Shown piece after piece: positions 43,695 through 53,680 of a stretch of DNA of 64,000 nt. A model generated the notes under the pieces. The model searched no databases. It saw only the letters and a program-made list of their open reading frames with translations, and was not told the origin of the DNA. The translations under genes were made by a program, and so were the position numbers. This stretch comes from Candidatus Thiodiazotropha sp. (ex Monitilora ramsayi) (lineage in GTDB: Bacteria > Pseudomonadota > Gammaproteobacteria > Chromatiales > Chromatiaceae). Numbering within the stretch: the first letter of the stretch is position 1; each line of letters starts with the position of its first letter. The DNA is taken from contig JAHXIP010000006.1 of NCBI GenBank assembly GCA_025655575.1, forward strand, positions 62,001 to 126,000, in the 5' to 3' direction.

Positions 43695-46009
43695 TAATCC
43701 GACTTCGGCTTCGGTTTACGCCGGCGCTTTTTTTTGGATGAAGCCCGTTTTTTTACAGGACTTCCTCCCTTCGATTCGGCCTCTTTGGACGATCGACGCT
43801 TCGCCTTTCTCTTTCCACCACCTGCCTCTCCCTGAGCAGGCAGAAAGTCGATTTTACGATCATCCAAATTGACATTAGCCACAGTGATGGAGAGGGGATC
43901 GCCAAGTCGCAGCACCTTCCCGGTACGCTCACCTGTCAGGCGATGGCCGACGGGATCGTAGTGGTAGTAGTCGTTATCCAGTGCAGTAATATGCACCAAC
44001 CCATCCACGTAGATCTCTTCCAACTCCACGAAGACACCGAAAGAGTTTACGCTGGTAATGATGCCGTTGAAGGTCTCACCCACCTTATCCTGCATATACT
44101 CGCATTTAAGCCAGTCGAGGGCATCCCGTGTCGCCTCATCGGCTTTGCGCTCGGTACTCGAACACTGTTCTCCCATGACTTGCAGATCAGGTTTAGAGTA
44201 TTCGAAATCATCCACACTACCCTGCTTGATGGCATGCTTCAGGGCGCGATGCACAATCAGATCCGGATAGCGGCGAATGGGTGAAGTGAAGTGGGTATAG
44301 GCCTGATAAGAGAGCCCGAAATGACCCACATTGTCCGAACTGTAAACTGCCTGTGAGAGCGAACGCAAAAGCACCGTCTGAATCAAATGACGATCGGGAC
44401 GTTCACGAATCTGCTCCAACAACATGGCATAGTCGGACGCTTGAGGTTTTTTCCCACCCGGGAGACTGAGCCCCAATTCACCTAAAAACTCTTTCAGATC
44501 TGTGAGTTTCTCTTCTGCCGGGCCTTCGTGAATACGGTAGAGGGCCGGCTGTTTCTTGCGTAACAGGAATCTTGCTGCGGCCACATTGGCCGCCAGCATA
44601 CACTCTTCGATGAGACGATGTGCATCATTTCTCACCACCGGTACGATACGCTCCACCCGCTTCTGGGCGTTGAATTGAATTCGGGTTTCAGTGGTGTCGA
44701 AATCGATGGCACCCCGCTCAGCACGTTGCGCCTGTAATATCTGATAGAGCTGATAAAGGTGATGCAGATGAGGCAATACGTCTGCATATTTTTCACACAA
44801 ACCGGCGTCACCCTCCAGCATCGCAGCCACATCATCATAAATGAGCCTGGCATGTGAACGCATGACGGCGGGGAAAAAACGTGAGCGTTTAACCACACCC
44901 TGCTTGTCGATATAGAGTTCGCAGGTCATACAGAGCCGGTCAACTTCGGGATTAATGGAGCATAGGCCATTGGAGAGGACTTCCGGCAGCATGGGTATTA
45001 CCCGGTCTGGAAAATAGACTGAATTACCCCTGGCCCTTGCCTCTTGATCCAGCGGGGTGCCCGGTTGCACATAGTGAGAAACATCTGCGATGCAGACCAG
45101 CAGTCGCCAGCCCTTCGGCTTGGGTTCGCAATAAACTGCGTCGTCAAAATCCCGCGCATCCGCACCATCGATAGTGACCAGCGGCAGTTGACGCAGATCT
45201 TCCCGCCCAGCCTTGTCCGCTTTCGCCACCTCGGGCGTCAGGCCTTTGATCTGCTTCTCCACCTCATCCGGCCAGCTGTTACGGATATTGTGGGTTCGGA
45301 TCGCGATATCGGTCTCCATCCCCGGACCCATATGATCCCCTAAAATATCGACGATTCTACCGATAGGCGGTGTGCGCTTGGTAGGTTGATCGATGATCTC
45401 TGCCACCACCATCTGGCCCTTTTTAGCTTCACCGATTTCACTGCTGGGTATCACGATATCCTTGCTGAGACGCTTAGAATCGGGCACGACAAATCCGACA
45501 CCGCTCTCTTGATAGAGCTTACCGACGACCGATTGTGTATTGCGCTCAAGCACCTCGACCACCGCACCCTCGAGCCGGTTGCGCCGGTCCATCCCGGTGA
45601 CCCGCACGACGGCACGGTCGTCATGCAGCAGTGAGCGCATCTCTTTGAATGACAGATAGAGATCGTCACCACCATCGTCAGGTTTGAGAAAACCGAAACC
45701 GTCAGGATGGCCAATCACGCGGCCGACGATCAGATCGCGTTTATTGACCAGACAGTAGTTGTCCTTGCGGTTGCAGATAAGCTGTCCGTCGCGCTCCATG
45801 GCGCGAAGACGCCTGCGTAACGCCTCCAACTGTTCATCATCATGCATCGCCAATGCGTCTGCGATAGCGGCCAGATTCATTGGCACACCCTTCTCTTTGA
45901 GGGTCTCCATGATGAACTCACGGCTGGGAATGGGATTGTCGTATTTTCTCGCCTCGCGGGCGTGATGGGGATCCTGGGGGCTGGATCGTCTCTTGTTGCT
46001 TTTAGCCAC
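43694..46009 (-). CDS. rnr: Ribonuclease R
   Basis: The 771 residues run, in order: an N-terminal helix-turn-helix, two cold-shock domains, the RNB catalytic domain with DGADARDFDDAVY (about 280-292, the metal-binding aspartates), an S1 domain (FNGIITSVNSFGVFVELEE) and a Lys/Arg/Ser-rich tail. RNase R degrades structured RNA 3' to 5' and takes part in rRNA quality control. It is the first gene of the minus-strand block. Confidence 0.96.
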   Translation of the reverse strand: MAKSNKRRSSPQDPHHAREARKYDNPIPSREFIMETLKEKGVPMNLAAIADALAMHDDEQLEALRRRLRAMERDGQLICNRKDNYCLVNKRDLIVGRVIGHPDGFGFLKPDDGGDDLYLSFKEMRSLLHDDRAVVRVTGMDRRNRLEGAVVEVLERNTQSVVGKLYQESGVGFVVPDSKRLSKDIVIPSSEIGEAKKGQMVVAEIIDQPTKRTPPIGRIVDILGDHMGPGMETDIAIRTHNIRNSWPDEVEKQIKGLTPEVAKADKAGREDLRQLPLVTIDGADARDFDDAVYCEPKPKGWRLLVCIADVSHYVQPGTPLDQEARARGNSVYFPDRVIPMLPEVLSNGLCSINPEVDRLCMTCELYIDKQGVVKRSRFFPAVMRSHARLIYDDVAAMLEGDAGLCEKYADVLPHLHHLYQLYQILQAQRAERGAIDFDTTETRIQFNAQKRVERIVPVVRNDAHRLIEECMLAANVAAARFLLRKKQPALYRIHEGPAEEKLTDLKEFLGELGLSLPGGKKPQASDYAMLLEQIRERPDRHLIQTVLLRSLSQAVYSSDNVGHFGLSYQAYTHFTSPIRRYPDLIVHRALKHAIKQGSVDDFEYSKPDLQVMGEQCSSTERKADEATRDALDWLKCEYMQDKVGETFNGIITSVNSFGVFVELEEIYVDGLVHITALDNDYYHYDPVGHRLTGERTGKVLRLGDPLSITVANVNLDDRKIDFLPAQGEAGGGKRKAKRRSSKEAESKGGSPVKKRASSKKKRRRKPKPKSD

Positions 46010-46194
46010 GTGTTTGTGATGTCTTTAACTTAATTTAAAAAGCCATTTTACCACTTTGACTGAGAATACCCCATGTAAATTATTGCCTCGCAAGTCATTT
46101 TCAGGACATACGGTACGGTTTTCTCCATTATCGTGGATTTATGTATCTTTTTTCCGCAGACTGCCTATGTTTCCAACGCGGCCCTTTTGATCTG

Positions 46195-48177
46195 ATGAAT
46201 ATCCATACCCTTCAAATCATCCTGCTCCTGCTTGGTGTGGCCGTATTAACGGTAACGCTTTTCAGGCGCTTGCACTTACCACCTATCCTTGGTTATTTGA
46301 TCGTTGGCATTCTGGTGGGTCCTTTTGGAACCGGCATGGTGGCATCCACTGAAGATACCCGGTTTCTTGCAGAATTCGGTGTGGTTTTCCTGCTGTTCAC
46401 CATTGGCTTGGAGTTTTCACTGCCACAAATGATCGCCATGAAAGGCAGTGTGTTTGGCTTGGGTGGCAGTCAAGTACTGATCACAAGCATCATTATCGCG
46501 ATTGGCGCCTGGTTGCTCGGACTCTCACCGCAGGCTGCAGCAATCTCAGGTGCTATCCTGGCTCTCTCATCAACCGCCATCGTCATCAAGCAGCTGTCGG
46601 AACAGGTTGAGCTCAACGCAGAGCATGGGCGATTGGGCGTCAGCATCCTGCTGTTTCAGGACCTGGCAGTCATTCCGTTGCTGGTTGTGATTCCGATTCT
46701 GGCCGGTGACAGCGGGTCAGGCATGTTCTGGCCTCTCATCCAGGCTGTGGTCAAAGCAGCATTGGTATTTGCCGCGATTATGGCTGTGGGTCACTGGCTG
46801 CTCAGGCCACTGTTTCATGAGATAGCACGAGCCCGTTCTGCGGAACTGTTCACCCTGACAGTGCTGCTGGTATCCCTCGCTGCCGCCTGGCTGACCCACG
46901 AAGCGGGTCTTTCCCTGGCACTGGGTGCCTTTCTCGCCGGCATGATGTTAGGAGAAACCGAATACCGTCATCAGATCGAAGCGGACATCCGCCCTTTCCA
47001 GGATGTCTTTCTCGGACTCTTCTTCGTGACTGTCGGCATGCGGGTGGACCTTGTCTCACTGTTACCGATTCTGCACTGGGTTATCCTGCTTTCGGTAACG
47101 CTTATTCTCTTCAAAGCCAGCGTAATTATTTTCCTTGCACGCCTCTCTGGGCGATCGATTGCGACCGCTTTTCGCTCGGGACTTCTTTTGGCTCAGGGCG
47201 GGGAGTTCGGTTTCGTTCTGCTCGACCTATCACTGGGCAGTGGACTACTGCCCGGAGAGCCTGGACAGTTACTGTTCGCTGCGATCATCATCAGCATGGC
47301 GGCTTCACCGTTTCTGATTCGTTACAACGGCAAACTGGCACAGACCTTCAGCACATTACGCAGTGGCAGTTCGGGCACGGGGGAAATCAACGAAATACAC
47401 GAGGAGAGCAAAGACCTGGAAAAACATGTCATCCTCTGCGGTTACGGCCGCATCGGACAGAACATCGGCAGACTGCTTGACCGGGAGGGGTTCCAATATA
47501 TCGCACTGGACCTGGACCCGGGCGTCATACGCGAGGCCCATGAAGCGGGCGAACCGGTACATTTTGGCGATGCCGTTCGCCAAGAGATCTTACAGGCTGC
47601 CGGCCTGCAACGTGCCAGCGCAGTCGTCCTGACCTTCGAAGACCACCCCAGCGCCATGAAGATACTTGCCCATGTTCGGGAAGAGGCGCCGACACTTCCG
47701 GTACTGGTCCGAACCAAAGATGATGCCCATCTGGACGAGCTGGAGGCTGCAGGTGCCGCGGAAGTCATGCCCGAGGCGGTGGAGGCAAGCCTGATGATGG
47801 GTGGGCAATTGCTGTTGCTGCTCAAAGTACCGGGATCCCGCATCTTCAAAATCATGCGGGAGATCCGTGAAGACCATTACAAACTCCTGCGTGATTTCTT
47901 TCACGGCGAGGAAGCGATGGATATCGAACATGGCGAGGCCTTCCAGGAGCGGTTACATACTGTGACATTGCCTGAGCAGGCCTTTGCAGTGAATCACACC
48001 ATCGACGATCTGCACCTCTGGGACTGGGATGTAAGCGTCACTGCAGTACGCCGTGGTGGCATTCGGGGAGAGTCCCCCGGACCAGAGACCCGGTTACAGG
48101 CTGGTGACGTATTGGTGCTGGCCGGTACCCCACAACATCTGGAGCATGCAGAAGGGCTTTTGCTTTATGGGCATTGA
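46195..48177 (+). CDS. Kef-type monovalent cation:proton antiporter (CPA2) with RCK domains
   Basis: The ATG at 46195 (MNIHTLQIILLLLGVAVLTV) is preferred to one 18 codons upstream because it opens the first membrane helix. About twelve helices follow (PPILGYLIVGILVGPFGTG, GLALGAFLAGMMLGETEYRHQI-like blocks). A cytoplasmic RCK/TrkA-N domain (HVILCGYGRIGQNIGRLL, about residue 405) and a TrkA-C domain (about 590-660) complete it. The family exports potassium in exchange for protons, protecting against electrophiles or osmotic stress. It lacks an accessory KefF/KefG gene nearby, so KefB/C assignment is not certain. Confidence 0.9.
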   Translation: MNIHTLQIILLLLGVAVLTVTLFRRLHLPPILGYLIVGILVGPFGTGMVASTEDTRFLAEFGVVFLLFTIGLEFSLPQMIAMKGSVFGLGGSQVLITSIIIAIGAWLLGLSPQAAAISGAILALSSTAIVIKQLSEQVELNAEHGRLGVSILLFQDLAVIPLLVVIPILAGDSGSGMFWPLIQAVVKAALVFAAIMAVGHWLLRPLFHEIARARSAELFTLTVLLVSLAAAWLTHEAGLSLALGAFLAGMMLGETEYRHQIEADIRPFQDVFLGLFFVTVGMRVDLVSLLPILHWVILLSVTLILFKASVIIFLARLSGRSIATAFRSGLLLAQGGEFGFVLLDLSLGSGLLPGEPGQLLFAAIIISMAASPFLIRYNGKLAQTFSTLRSGSSGTGEINEIHEESKDLEKHVILCGYGRIGQNIGRLLDREGFQYIALDLDPGVIREAHEAGEPVHFGDAVRQEILQAAGLQRASAVVLTFEDHPSAMKILAHVREEAPTLPVLVRTKDDAHLDELEAAGAAEVMPEAVEASLMMGGQLLLLLKVPGSRIFKIMREIREDHYKLLRDFFHGEEAMDIEHGEAFQERLHTVTLPEQAFAVNHTIDDLHLWDWDVSVTAVRRGGIRGESPGPETRLQAGDVLVLAGTPQHLEHAEGLLLYGH

Positions 48178-48282
48178 GCTGAAGAAGGAATGGCTGAAAC
48201 TAACGTATAATTCCCCTCACGAATTCTCAGAACACTTCCTGTCGTGGTTTTTGCATGCAAACCTGACAACATATCAGTCAAT

Positions 48283-48315
48283 GTAGGTTGGGCCGACGCA
48301 GGAGGCCCAACCTAC
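48283..48315. repeat. GTAGGTTGGGCC palindromic intergenic repeat, copy 1
   Basis: GTAGGTTGGGCC (48283-48294) and GGCCCAACCTAC (48304-48315) form a perfect 12-base stem with a nine-base loop. It sits downstream of lysS (minus strand) and may also act as its transcript end. The same arms occur upstream of lysS. Confidence 0.8.
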
Positions 48316-48350
48316 GGAAACAATTCTTTTGCGTTAGCTAACTCAAAAGC

Positions 48351-49844
48351 TCAGACCTCTGGCCGCATATGCGGAAACAACAACACATCACGGATCGAAG
48401 GTGAATCGGTCAGCAACATCACCAGTCGGTCGATACCTATGCCTTCACCCGCTGTCGGTGGCATACCGTGCTCGAGCGCACGCACATAGTCCTCGTCATA
48501 GTGCATGGCCTCGTCATCACCTGCTTCTTTCTCCTCCACCTGTTTACGGAAGCGTTCTGCCTGATCCTCGGCATCATTGAGCTCTGAGAAACCGTTGGCG
48601 ATCTCGCGGCCGCCTACGAAAAACTCAAAGCGGTCGGTAACAAAGGGGTCGGCATCATTGCGCCTTGCCAGAGGTGAAACTTCAGTCGGATAGGCGGTGA
48701 TAAAGGTCGGGTTCATCAGCCGATGCTCGACGGTCTTTTCGAAGATCTCAATCAGCACCTTGCCAAGGCCGTAGCTCTCCTTCAACGGGATCTCCAAGCG
48801 CTCGGCAATCGCTCTGGCCTGTGCCGGGTCATCCAGTTCGGGGGGCTGAATGTCGGGATTAAAGTGGAGAATCGACTCCTTCACCGTCATACGCTGAAAG
48901 GGGCTGGCAAAATCATAGCTCTCCCCCTGATAGCTGATCTGGGCGGTGCCGAGCACATGCTGACAGAGATTTCTCAGCATCTCCTCGGTCAGGTCCATCA
49001 GCCCATTGTAATCGGTATAGGCTTCATAGAACTCCAGCATGGTGAACTCAGGATTGTGCCGGGTGGATAAACCTTCGTTACGAAAATTCCGGTTAATCTC
49101 ATAGACCCGTTCGAAGCCACCCACCACCAGTCGCTTGAGATAGAGCTCCGGAGCAATACGCAGAAACATCTCCATATCAAGGGCATTGTGCCGGGTGACG
49201 AAGGGGCGTGCGGTGGCGCCGCCGGGGATTACCTGCATCATGGGGGTCTCCACCTCCATGAAGTCCTTATCATCGAGAAACTGCCGGATGAAACGGACGA
49301 TGCGGGTACGCATCCGAAAGGTATCCCGGGCAGCCTCGTTCATGATCAGGTCGACATAACGCTGACGATAGCGCTGTTCCTGATCCGACAGCCCATGGAA
49401 CTTCTCCGGCAGGGGGCGGAGCGCCTTGGTCAACAAGCGGATCTTATCCACCTTGAGAGACAGCTCACCGGTCTTGGTTTTGAACAGTACGCCTTCTGCA
49501 CCGACGATATCGCCGATATCCCACTTCTTGAACTCGGTGTTATAGACACCCTCTTCCAGACTGTCCCGCTGTACAAAAAGCTGCATGCGACCGGACATAT
49601 CCTGCAGATGAGCAAAGCTCGCCTTACCCATCACGCGGCGACTCATCATGCGTCCGGCCAGGCTCACCCGCAGATTTGCTGCCTCCAGCTCCTCATTGGA
49701 TTTCTCACCATACTCCGCGTGCAGCTCTCCCGCCATGGTGTTGCGACGAAAGTCGTTGGGAAAGGCATTACCGTTTTCGCGAAGTTGCTGCAGTTTCTCG
49801 CGACGGAGTGCGATGAGTTTGTTCTCGTCTGTCTGATCGTTCAT
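48351..49844 (-). CDS. lysS: Lysyl-tRNA synthetase (class II)
   Basis: The ATG at 49844 ([18 protein letters not shown]) gives 497 residues; 20 extra upstream codons arise from the palindromic repeat region and are excluded. Present are the OB-fold anticodon domain ([19 protein letters not shown]), class II motif 1 ([10 protein letters not shown]), motif 2 ([20 protein letters not shown]) and motif 3 ([12 protein letters not shown]). It charges tRNA-Lys. The pairing prfB-lysS is normal for gammaproteobacteria. Confidence 0.97.
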   Translation of the reverse strand: MNDQTDENKLIALRREKLQQLRENGNAFPNDFRRNTMAGELHAEYGEKSNEELEAANLRVSLAGRMMSRRVMGKASFAHLQDMSGRMQLFVQRDSLEEGVYNTEFKKWDIGDIVGAEGVLFKTKTGELSLKVDKIRLLTKALRPLPEKFHGLSDQEQRYRQRYVDLIMNEAARDTFRMRTRIVRFIRQFLDDKDFMEVETPMMQVIPGGATARPFVTRHNALDMEMFLRIAPELYLKRLVVGGFERVYEINRNFRNEGLSTRHNPEFTMLEFYEAYTDYNGLMDLTEEMLRNLCQHVLGTAQISYQGESYDFASPFQRMTVKESILHFNPDIQPPELDDPAQARAIAERLEIPLKESYGLGKVLIEIFEKTVEHRLMNPTFITAYPTEVSPLARRNDADPFVTDRFEFFVGGREIANGFSELNDAEDQAERFRKQVEEKEAGDDEAMHYDEDYVRALEHGMPPTAGEGIGIDRLVMLLTDSPSIRDVLLFPHMRPEV

Positions 49845-49873
49845 AAGTTCGTAAAACCAAGTTTTTCTATCGT

Positions 49874-49949
49874 GTAGGTTGGGCTGGGGTACGAAGCCCA
49901 ACATCTTGTCCCCGATTGTTGGGCTTCGCTATGCTCAGCACCAACCTAC
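49874..49949. repeat. GTAGGTTGGGC palindromic intergenic repeat, copy 2 (nested)
   Basis: The outer arms are GTAGGTTGG (49874-49882) and CCAACCTAC (49941-49949). The inner 12-base arms are CGAAGCCCAACA (49892-49903) and TGTTGGGCTTCG (49917-49928). It lies between prfB and lysS. Shared outer arms with copy 1 show it belongs to the same REP-like family. Confidence 0.8.
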
Positions 49950-50021
49950 GACCGAGTGTTTTATATTCTTCGCTATCAATACCGAAGAAGACAATCCCCA
50001 ACCGTTGAATACGAGGATAAA

Positions 50022-51120
50022 TTAGAGGCCGCTCTTGAGACTCGCCTCAATGAACATATCCAGGCCACCGTCGAGTACGGCCTGGGTATTGCCAGTCTCG
50101 ACACCGGTACGCAGATCCTTGATGCGTGAGGCATCGAGTACATAAGAGCGAATCTGGCTACCCCAGCCAATATCCGATTTACTCTCTTCTACCTCTTGTT
50201 GAGAGGCGCTACGCTTCTGGATCTCCAATTCATAGAGCTTGGACTTCAGCTGTTTCATGGCTGTCGCCTTGTTCTTGTGCTGTGAGCGATCATTCTGACA
50301 CTGCACCACAACACCGGTCGGGTTATGCGTGATCCGCACCGCCGATTCCGTCCGGTTGACATGCTGTCCGCCGGCGCCACTGGCCCGATAGACGTCGATA
50401 CGCAGATCAGCTGGGTTAATCTCCACCTCAATGGAGTCATCGATCTCAGGGGATACGAACACAGCCGCAAAAGAGGTATGCCGCCGGTTTCCGGAATCGA
50501 ATGGGGATTTACGCACTAATCGATGCACACCCGTCTCTGTGCGCAGCCAGCCAAAAGCATACTCACCCTCATAGCGTATGGTGGCGCTCTTGATACCCGC
50601 CACTTCACCGGCGGAGACCTCGATCAGCTCTGTCTTGAAGCCGCGGTGTTCACCCCAGCGCAGGTACATACGTAACAGCATCTCCGCCCAATCCTGGGCC
50701 TCTGTACCGCCGGAGCCGGCCTGGATATCCACAAAAGCGTTGCAAGGATCGGCCTCACCGGCAAACATACGGCGAAATTCCAGCTCACCCACTTGCTTTT
50801 CGAATTCGCCAAGGTCTGTTTCAACCAGATCGACGGCGCTCTCGTCACCCTCTTCCACAGCCATTTCGAGAAGATCATTCGCATCGTCCAGGCCGGTAGA
50901 GAGTGACTCCAGAGTCAGTACCACTGCCTCGAGAGATGCCCTTTCACGACCCAGGGACTGGGCACGCTCCGGATCATTCCAGATCGCCGGATCCTCAAGT
51001 TCCCGCAAAACCTCTGTCAGTCGCTCCTGCTTGCCCTCATAGTCAAAGATACCCCCTGAGGGCAGCGGCGCGTCCCTTCAAGTCGTCGATCTTGTGGGTG
51101 ATCGGGTTGATGTCTTGCAT
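50022..51120 (-). CDS. prfB: Peptide chain release factor 2 with programmed +1 frameshift
   Basis: Translation starts at the ATG at 51120 ([19 protein letters not shown]), meets an in-frame TGA at codon 26 and continues in the +1 frame to 50022, giving about 365 residues. The second part carries the SPF anticodon-like motif ([13 protein letters not shown]) and the catalytic GGQ loop ([12 protein letters not shown]). RF2 ends translation at UGA and UAA, and the frameshift lets RF2 set its own level. It is followed by lysS. Confidence 0.96.
51042..51057 (-). other. RF2 programmed frameshift site
   Basis: Minus-strand AGGGGGTATCTTTGAC has the internal Shine-Dalgarno-like AGGGGG, three-base spacing, the slippery CTT and the UGA followed by C. 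This is the canonical conserved prfB site. Confidence 0.95.
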
Positions 51121-51235
51121 GATGGGTCCAGATCCGGAAAAAGCGGGGATTCTACACCACCTTTAGAGTGTCAGAAAGCACTGCGGCTATCTTGTCGGGG
51201 CTCACACAACCGGATTCTGCAGACAGGAGGGCTGG

Positions 51236-52072
51236 TCAGTTTGATGAAGTGAAGAACTGTTTGTTTTTTTGCTTGCCGCCGAACTTGGCTTTCAACTGGG
51301 TGGTTTGCGCCTTCAGCTGATCGGCCCAGGAAGAGAGCTTTTCGCCCAAACCGCCTTTCGGTCCTTCACCTTTGTCTTCAGCCTGCTTATGTGGTTTTTC
51401 GGCCTGTTTTAACCAGATGGAGAAGGATTCAAGGATCTCTTTGTCCCAATTCGCCGGTGGCTTGACCACCCGGCTCTCCCGATAGAGTTTGTCCAACGAG
51501 AGACTCTCAGGGCAACCGGCATCATCCAAATTGAAACGCAACATGCGCTCGGCTTCCTCAATGGACTTCTCGATATGCTTTTTCTTGTCGTCCAGAATAC
51601 GTGCGATGGCTGTGGCACTGAGTCCGATCTCATGCTTGAAAAGAAAACGCCTCTTCATGGCATCCGGCAGCTGTTTGAACTTTTCGATGAAGACTACAGA
51701 CCATTTGCCGTCCTCTTCGATATTCCGGGGCAGATAGCTGGCTTGGCTCTCGACCTGTTTATTTGGCGGAATGCTCTGACTGGCTCGTCCGAGATATTTA
51801 AAGAAGCTGAATTTCAGCTCCTTGGGCGTTTTACTCGTATGGCTGGATATTACCAGGTGCCGCCAAGCGGAATAGTAGGCCGCCTTGCCGAAATCGGTTG
51901 TACCGTACTGTCTGACGACGAAACGATAGACGCGCCCGCGGTAACGTTCATAAAAGGCCTCAAATGCATCCTGCTCCTTCTCCATGATCTTGAGAAGAAC
52001 CGCATCAGTGTCGAATCTCCGTGAGCTCACTTCTGCTATCTCTCCCGGGAGCGATGCCCCCATCTTGTCCAT
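51236..52072 (-). CDS. Divergent ECF-sigma-like protein with C-terminal extension
   Basis: Residues about 28-75 resemble sigma region 2 (LLKIMEKEQDAFEAFYERYRG, then the YYSAWRHL helix). Residues about 130-180 resemble region 4 (FKQLPDAMKRRFLFKHEIG, then TAIARILDDKKKHIEKSIEEAERML, a helix-turn-helix). The order fits an ECF factor, but the region 2.3-2.4 part is weak. A further 90 residues, rich in Lys and Glu, follow. No anti-sigma gene is adjacent. It could be a real orphan sigma factor or a factor-derived DNA-binding protein. Confidence 0.6.
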   Translation of the reverse strand: MDKMGASLPGEIAEVSSRRFDTDAVLLKIMEKEQDAFEAFYERYRGRVYRFVVRQYGTTDFGKAAYYSAWRHLVISSHTSKTPKELKFSFFKYLGRASQSIPPNKQVESQASYLPRNIEEDGKWSVVFIEKFKQLPDAMKRRFLFKHEIGLSATAIARILDDKKKHIEKSIEEAERMLRFNLDDAGCPESLSLDKLYRESRVVKPPANWDKEILESFSIWLKQAEKPHKQAEDKGEGPKGGLGEKLSSWADQLKAQTTQLKAKFGGKQKNKQFFTSSN

Positions 52073-52247
52073 CTATTGAAAGGAAAATAGCAGAATCCCT
52101 TGCCATGCCTGAAATAATTCCGTATCTCCCAGCCCAAATACGAGTATTTCAAACCGGATTGACGTAATCATAGGACATTTCTCAATCTGATTTTGCAAAC
52201 ACTCTCTAACATTTATTCCGAATTAACATCCCGTTATGCTTAATCCC

Positions 52248-53084
52248 ATGCGTATATCGGTCATCATTCCCACCTTCAACCGGCTCAACACACTGCCGAG
52301 AGCCCTCGATTCCATTCTGGCTCAGACGCTGGCCGCCGAAGAGATTATTGTTGTCGATGATGGATCAACGGATGGCACCCAGAGCTGGGTAAGCAAAAAC
52401 CGCCCTCAGTGCAAAGTGTTACAACAGGAAAATGCCGGCGTGAGCAGTGCGAGAAACCTCGGCATTTCAGCTGCCAGCGGCGACTGGATAGCCCTGCTCG
52501 ACTCGGATGATGCCTGGCAGCCGCAGAAGCTGGCGCTGCAGATGGCCGCTTTGCAGGCATCCCCCGGCCTGCGTATCTGTCATACGGAGGAGATCTGGAT
52601 CAGAAACGGAAAGCGGGTCAATGCCATGAAGAAACATGCAAAAGGTGGGGGGCAGATCTTCCAACGCTGCCTGCCTCTCTGTGTCATCTCGCCCTCATCG
52701 GTAATTCTGCATCGCACCCTGTTCGAGGAGTACGGTCTCTTCGATACCAGCCTGCCTGCCTGTGAGGATTACGATCTCTGGCTGAGACTCTGCGCCCACG
52801 AGGAGGTCCTCTTTATCGATGAACCGCTGACGGTAAAATATGGTGGACATGAGGATCAGCTATCCCACAAACACTGGGGCATGGACCGTTTTCGCGTGAC
52901 GGCACTGGAAAAACTGCTACAGTCGACCTCTCTCTCTGAGCAAGATCGACAGGCCACCCTTGAAACCCTCATCGCAAAGACAGGCATCCTGGCTCAGGGA
53001 GCGGGTAAACGCGGGCATCATGAGCGTGCAGAGCACTATCTGCAGTTACAGAAAAAGTATCAGGGCAGACTGATAATATCGTGA
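52248..53084 (+). CDS. Family 2 glycosyltransferase
   Basis: The ATG at 52248 opens the GT-A fold (MRISVIIPTFNRLNTLPRAL). The UDP-sugar site IIVVDDGSTDGT and the DxD-containing ALLDSDDAWQPQKL are present, and PACEDYDLWLRL gives the acceptor-side acidic motif. The last 40 residues form a helical end. The GTGA overlap couples it to the next gene. The acceptor sugar is unknown; no polysaccharide locus surrounds it. Confidence 0.88.
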   Translation: MRISVIIPTFNRLNTLPRALDSILAQTLAAEEIIVVDDGSTDGTQSWVSKNRPQCKVLQQENAGVSSARNLGISAASGDWIALLDSDDAWQPQKLALQMAALQASPGLRICHTEEIWIRNGKRVNAMKKHAKGGGQIFQRCLPLCVISPSSVILHRTLFEEYGLFDTSLPACEDYDLWLRLCAHEEVLFIDEPLTVKYGGHEDQLSHKHWGMDRFRVTALEKLLQSTSLSEQDRQATLETLIAKTGILAQGAGKRGHHERAEHYLQLQKKYQGRLIIS

Positions 53085-53680
53085 CTGAAAGACAGGTCAA
53101 TATACTGGTCGCGCTAGCTGCCGAGGCGAAACCCATCATTCGTACTTATGGCTTGCAGCGCAAGCAGCCCGATGGCATTTACCCTTGCTATGTAAAACAG
53201 CCATTCACACTGGTCCTCACTGGACCCGGTACAGAGGCTATGGAGAAAAGCGTAGCGTTCCTTCACAGCCAGCAACAAGAAGACAATTCGGTAATTTGGC
53301 TAAATATCGGTATTGCAGGACATGGCAGTCTGGCACGTGGGACTTGCCTGCTTGCTGAATGCGTCCGCGATCTGCCATCGGCACGTTATTGGCAGTTGTC
53401 ACCTCCAGTTGGCCATCGACTCTCCACAGATCCGCTTCATTGTGTCGCCGAACCGGTGTCGATCTATGAGCAGGATACCGCTTACGACATGGAATCATCG
53501 GGGTTCGCAGCCGGCATTGATAAGATCGGTGCGCTTGAGCGAGCCCAGATCGTGAAAGTTGTCTCTGACAATCCTCAAGAGCCGTCCACTCAGATAAACG
53601 GTAGAATGGTGAGCGACTTAATACAGAGTGCAATCCCAACCCTCTCGGTGCTGATTGATCGATTGAAGTTCCATGCATAG
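53081..53680 (+). CDS. Nucleoside phosphorylase/nucleosidase-like protein
   Basis: The GTG start overlaps the glycosyltransferase stop. The 199 residues follow the PNP/MTAN fold: ILVALAAEAKPIIR, then LNIGIAGHGSLARGT (the phosphate/ribose glycine loop), YDMESSGFAAGI (the MExxG/A catalytic stretch) and KVVSDNPQ (the catalytic SDN). The family cleaves or phosphorolyses nucleosides; members in hopanoid and cofactor loci use unusual adenosyl substrates. The substrate here cannot be stated. Confidence 0.78.
   Translation: MTERQVNILVALAAEAKPIIRTYGLQRKQPDGIYPCYVKQPFTLVLTGPGTEAMEKSVAFLHSQQQEDNSVIWLNIGIAGHGSLARGTCLLAECVRDLPSARYWQLSPPVGHRLSTDPLHCVAEPVSIYEQDTAYDMESSGFAAGIDKIGALERAQIVKVVSDNPQEPSTQINGRMVSDLIQSAIPTLSVLIDRLKFHA

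Noticed and set aside
49188..49877. Plus-strand frame of 229 codons opposite lysS
   Set aside because: It is an antisense shadow of lysS without a ribosome site or recognisable domain.
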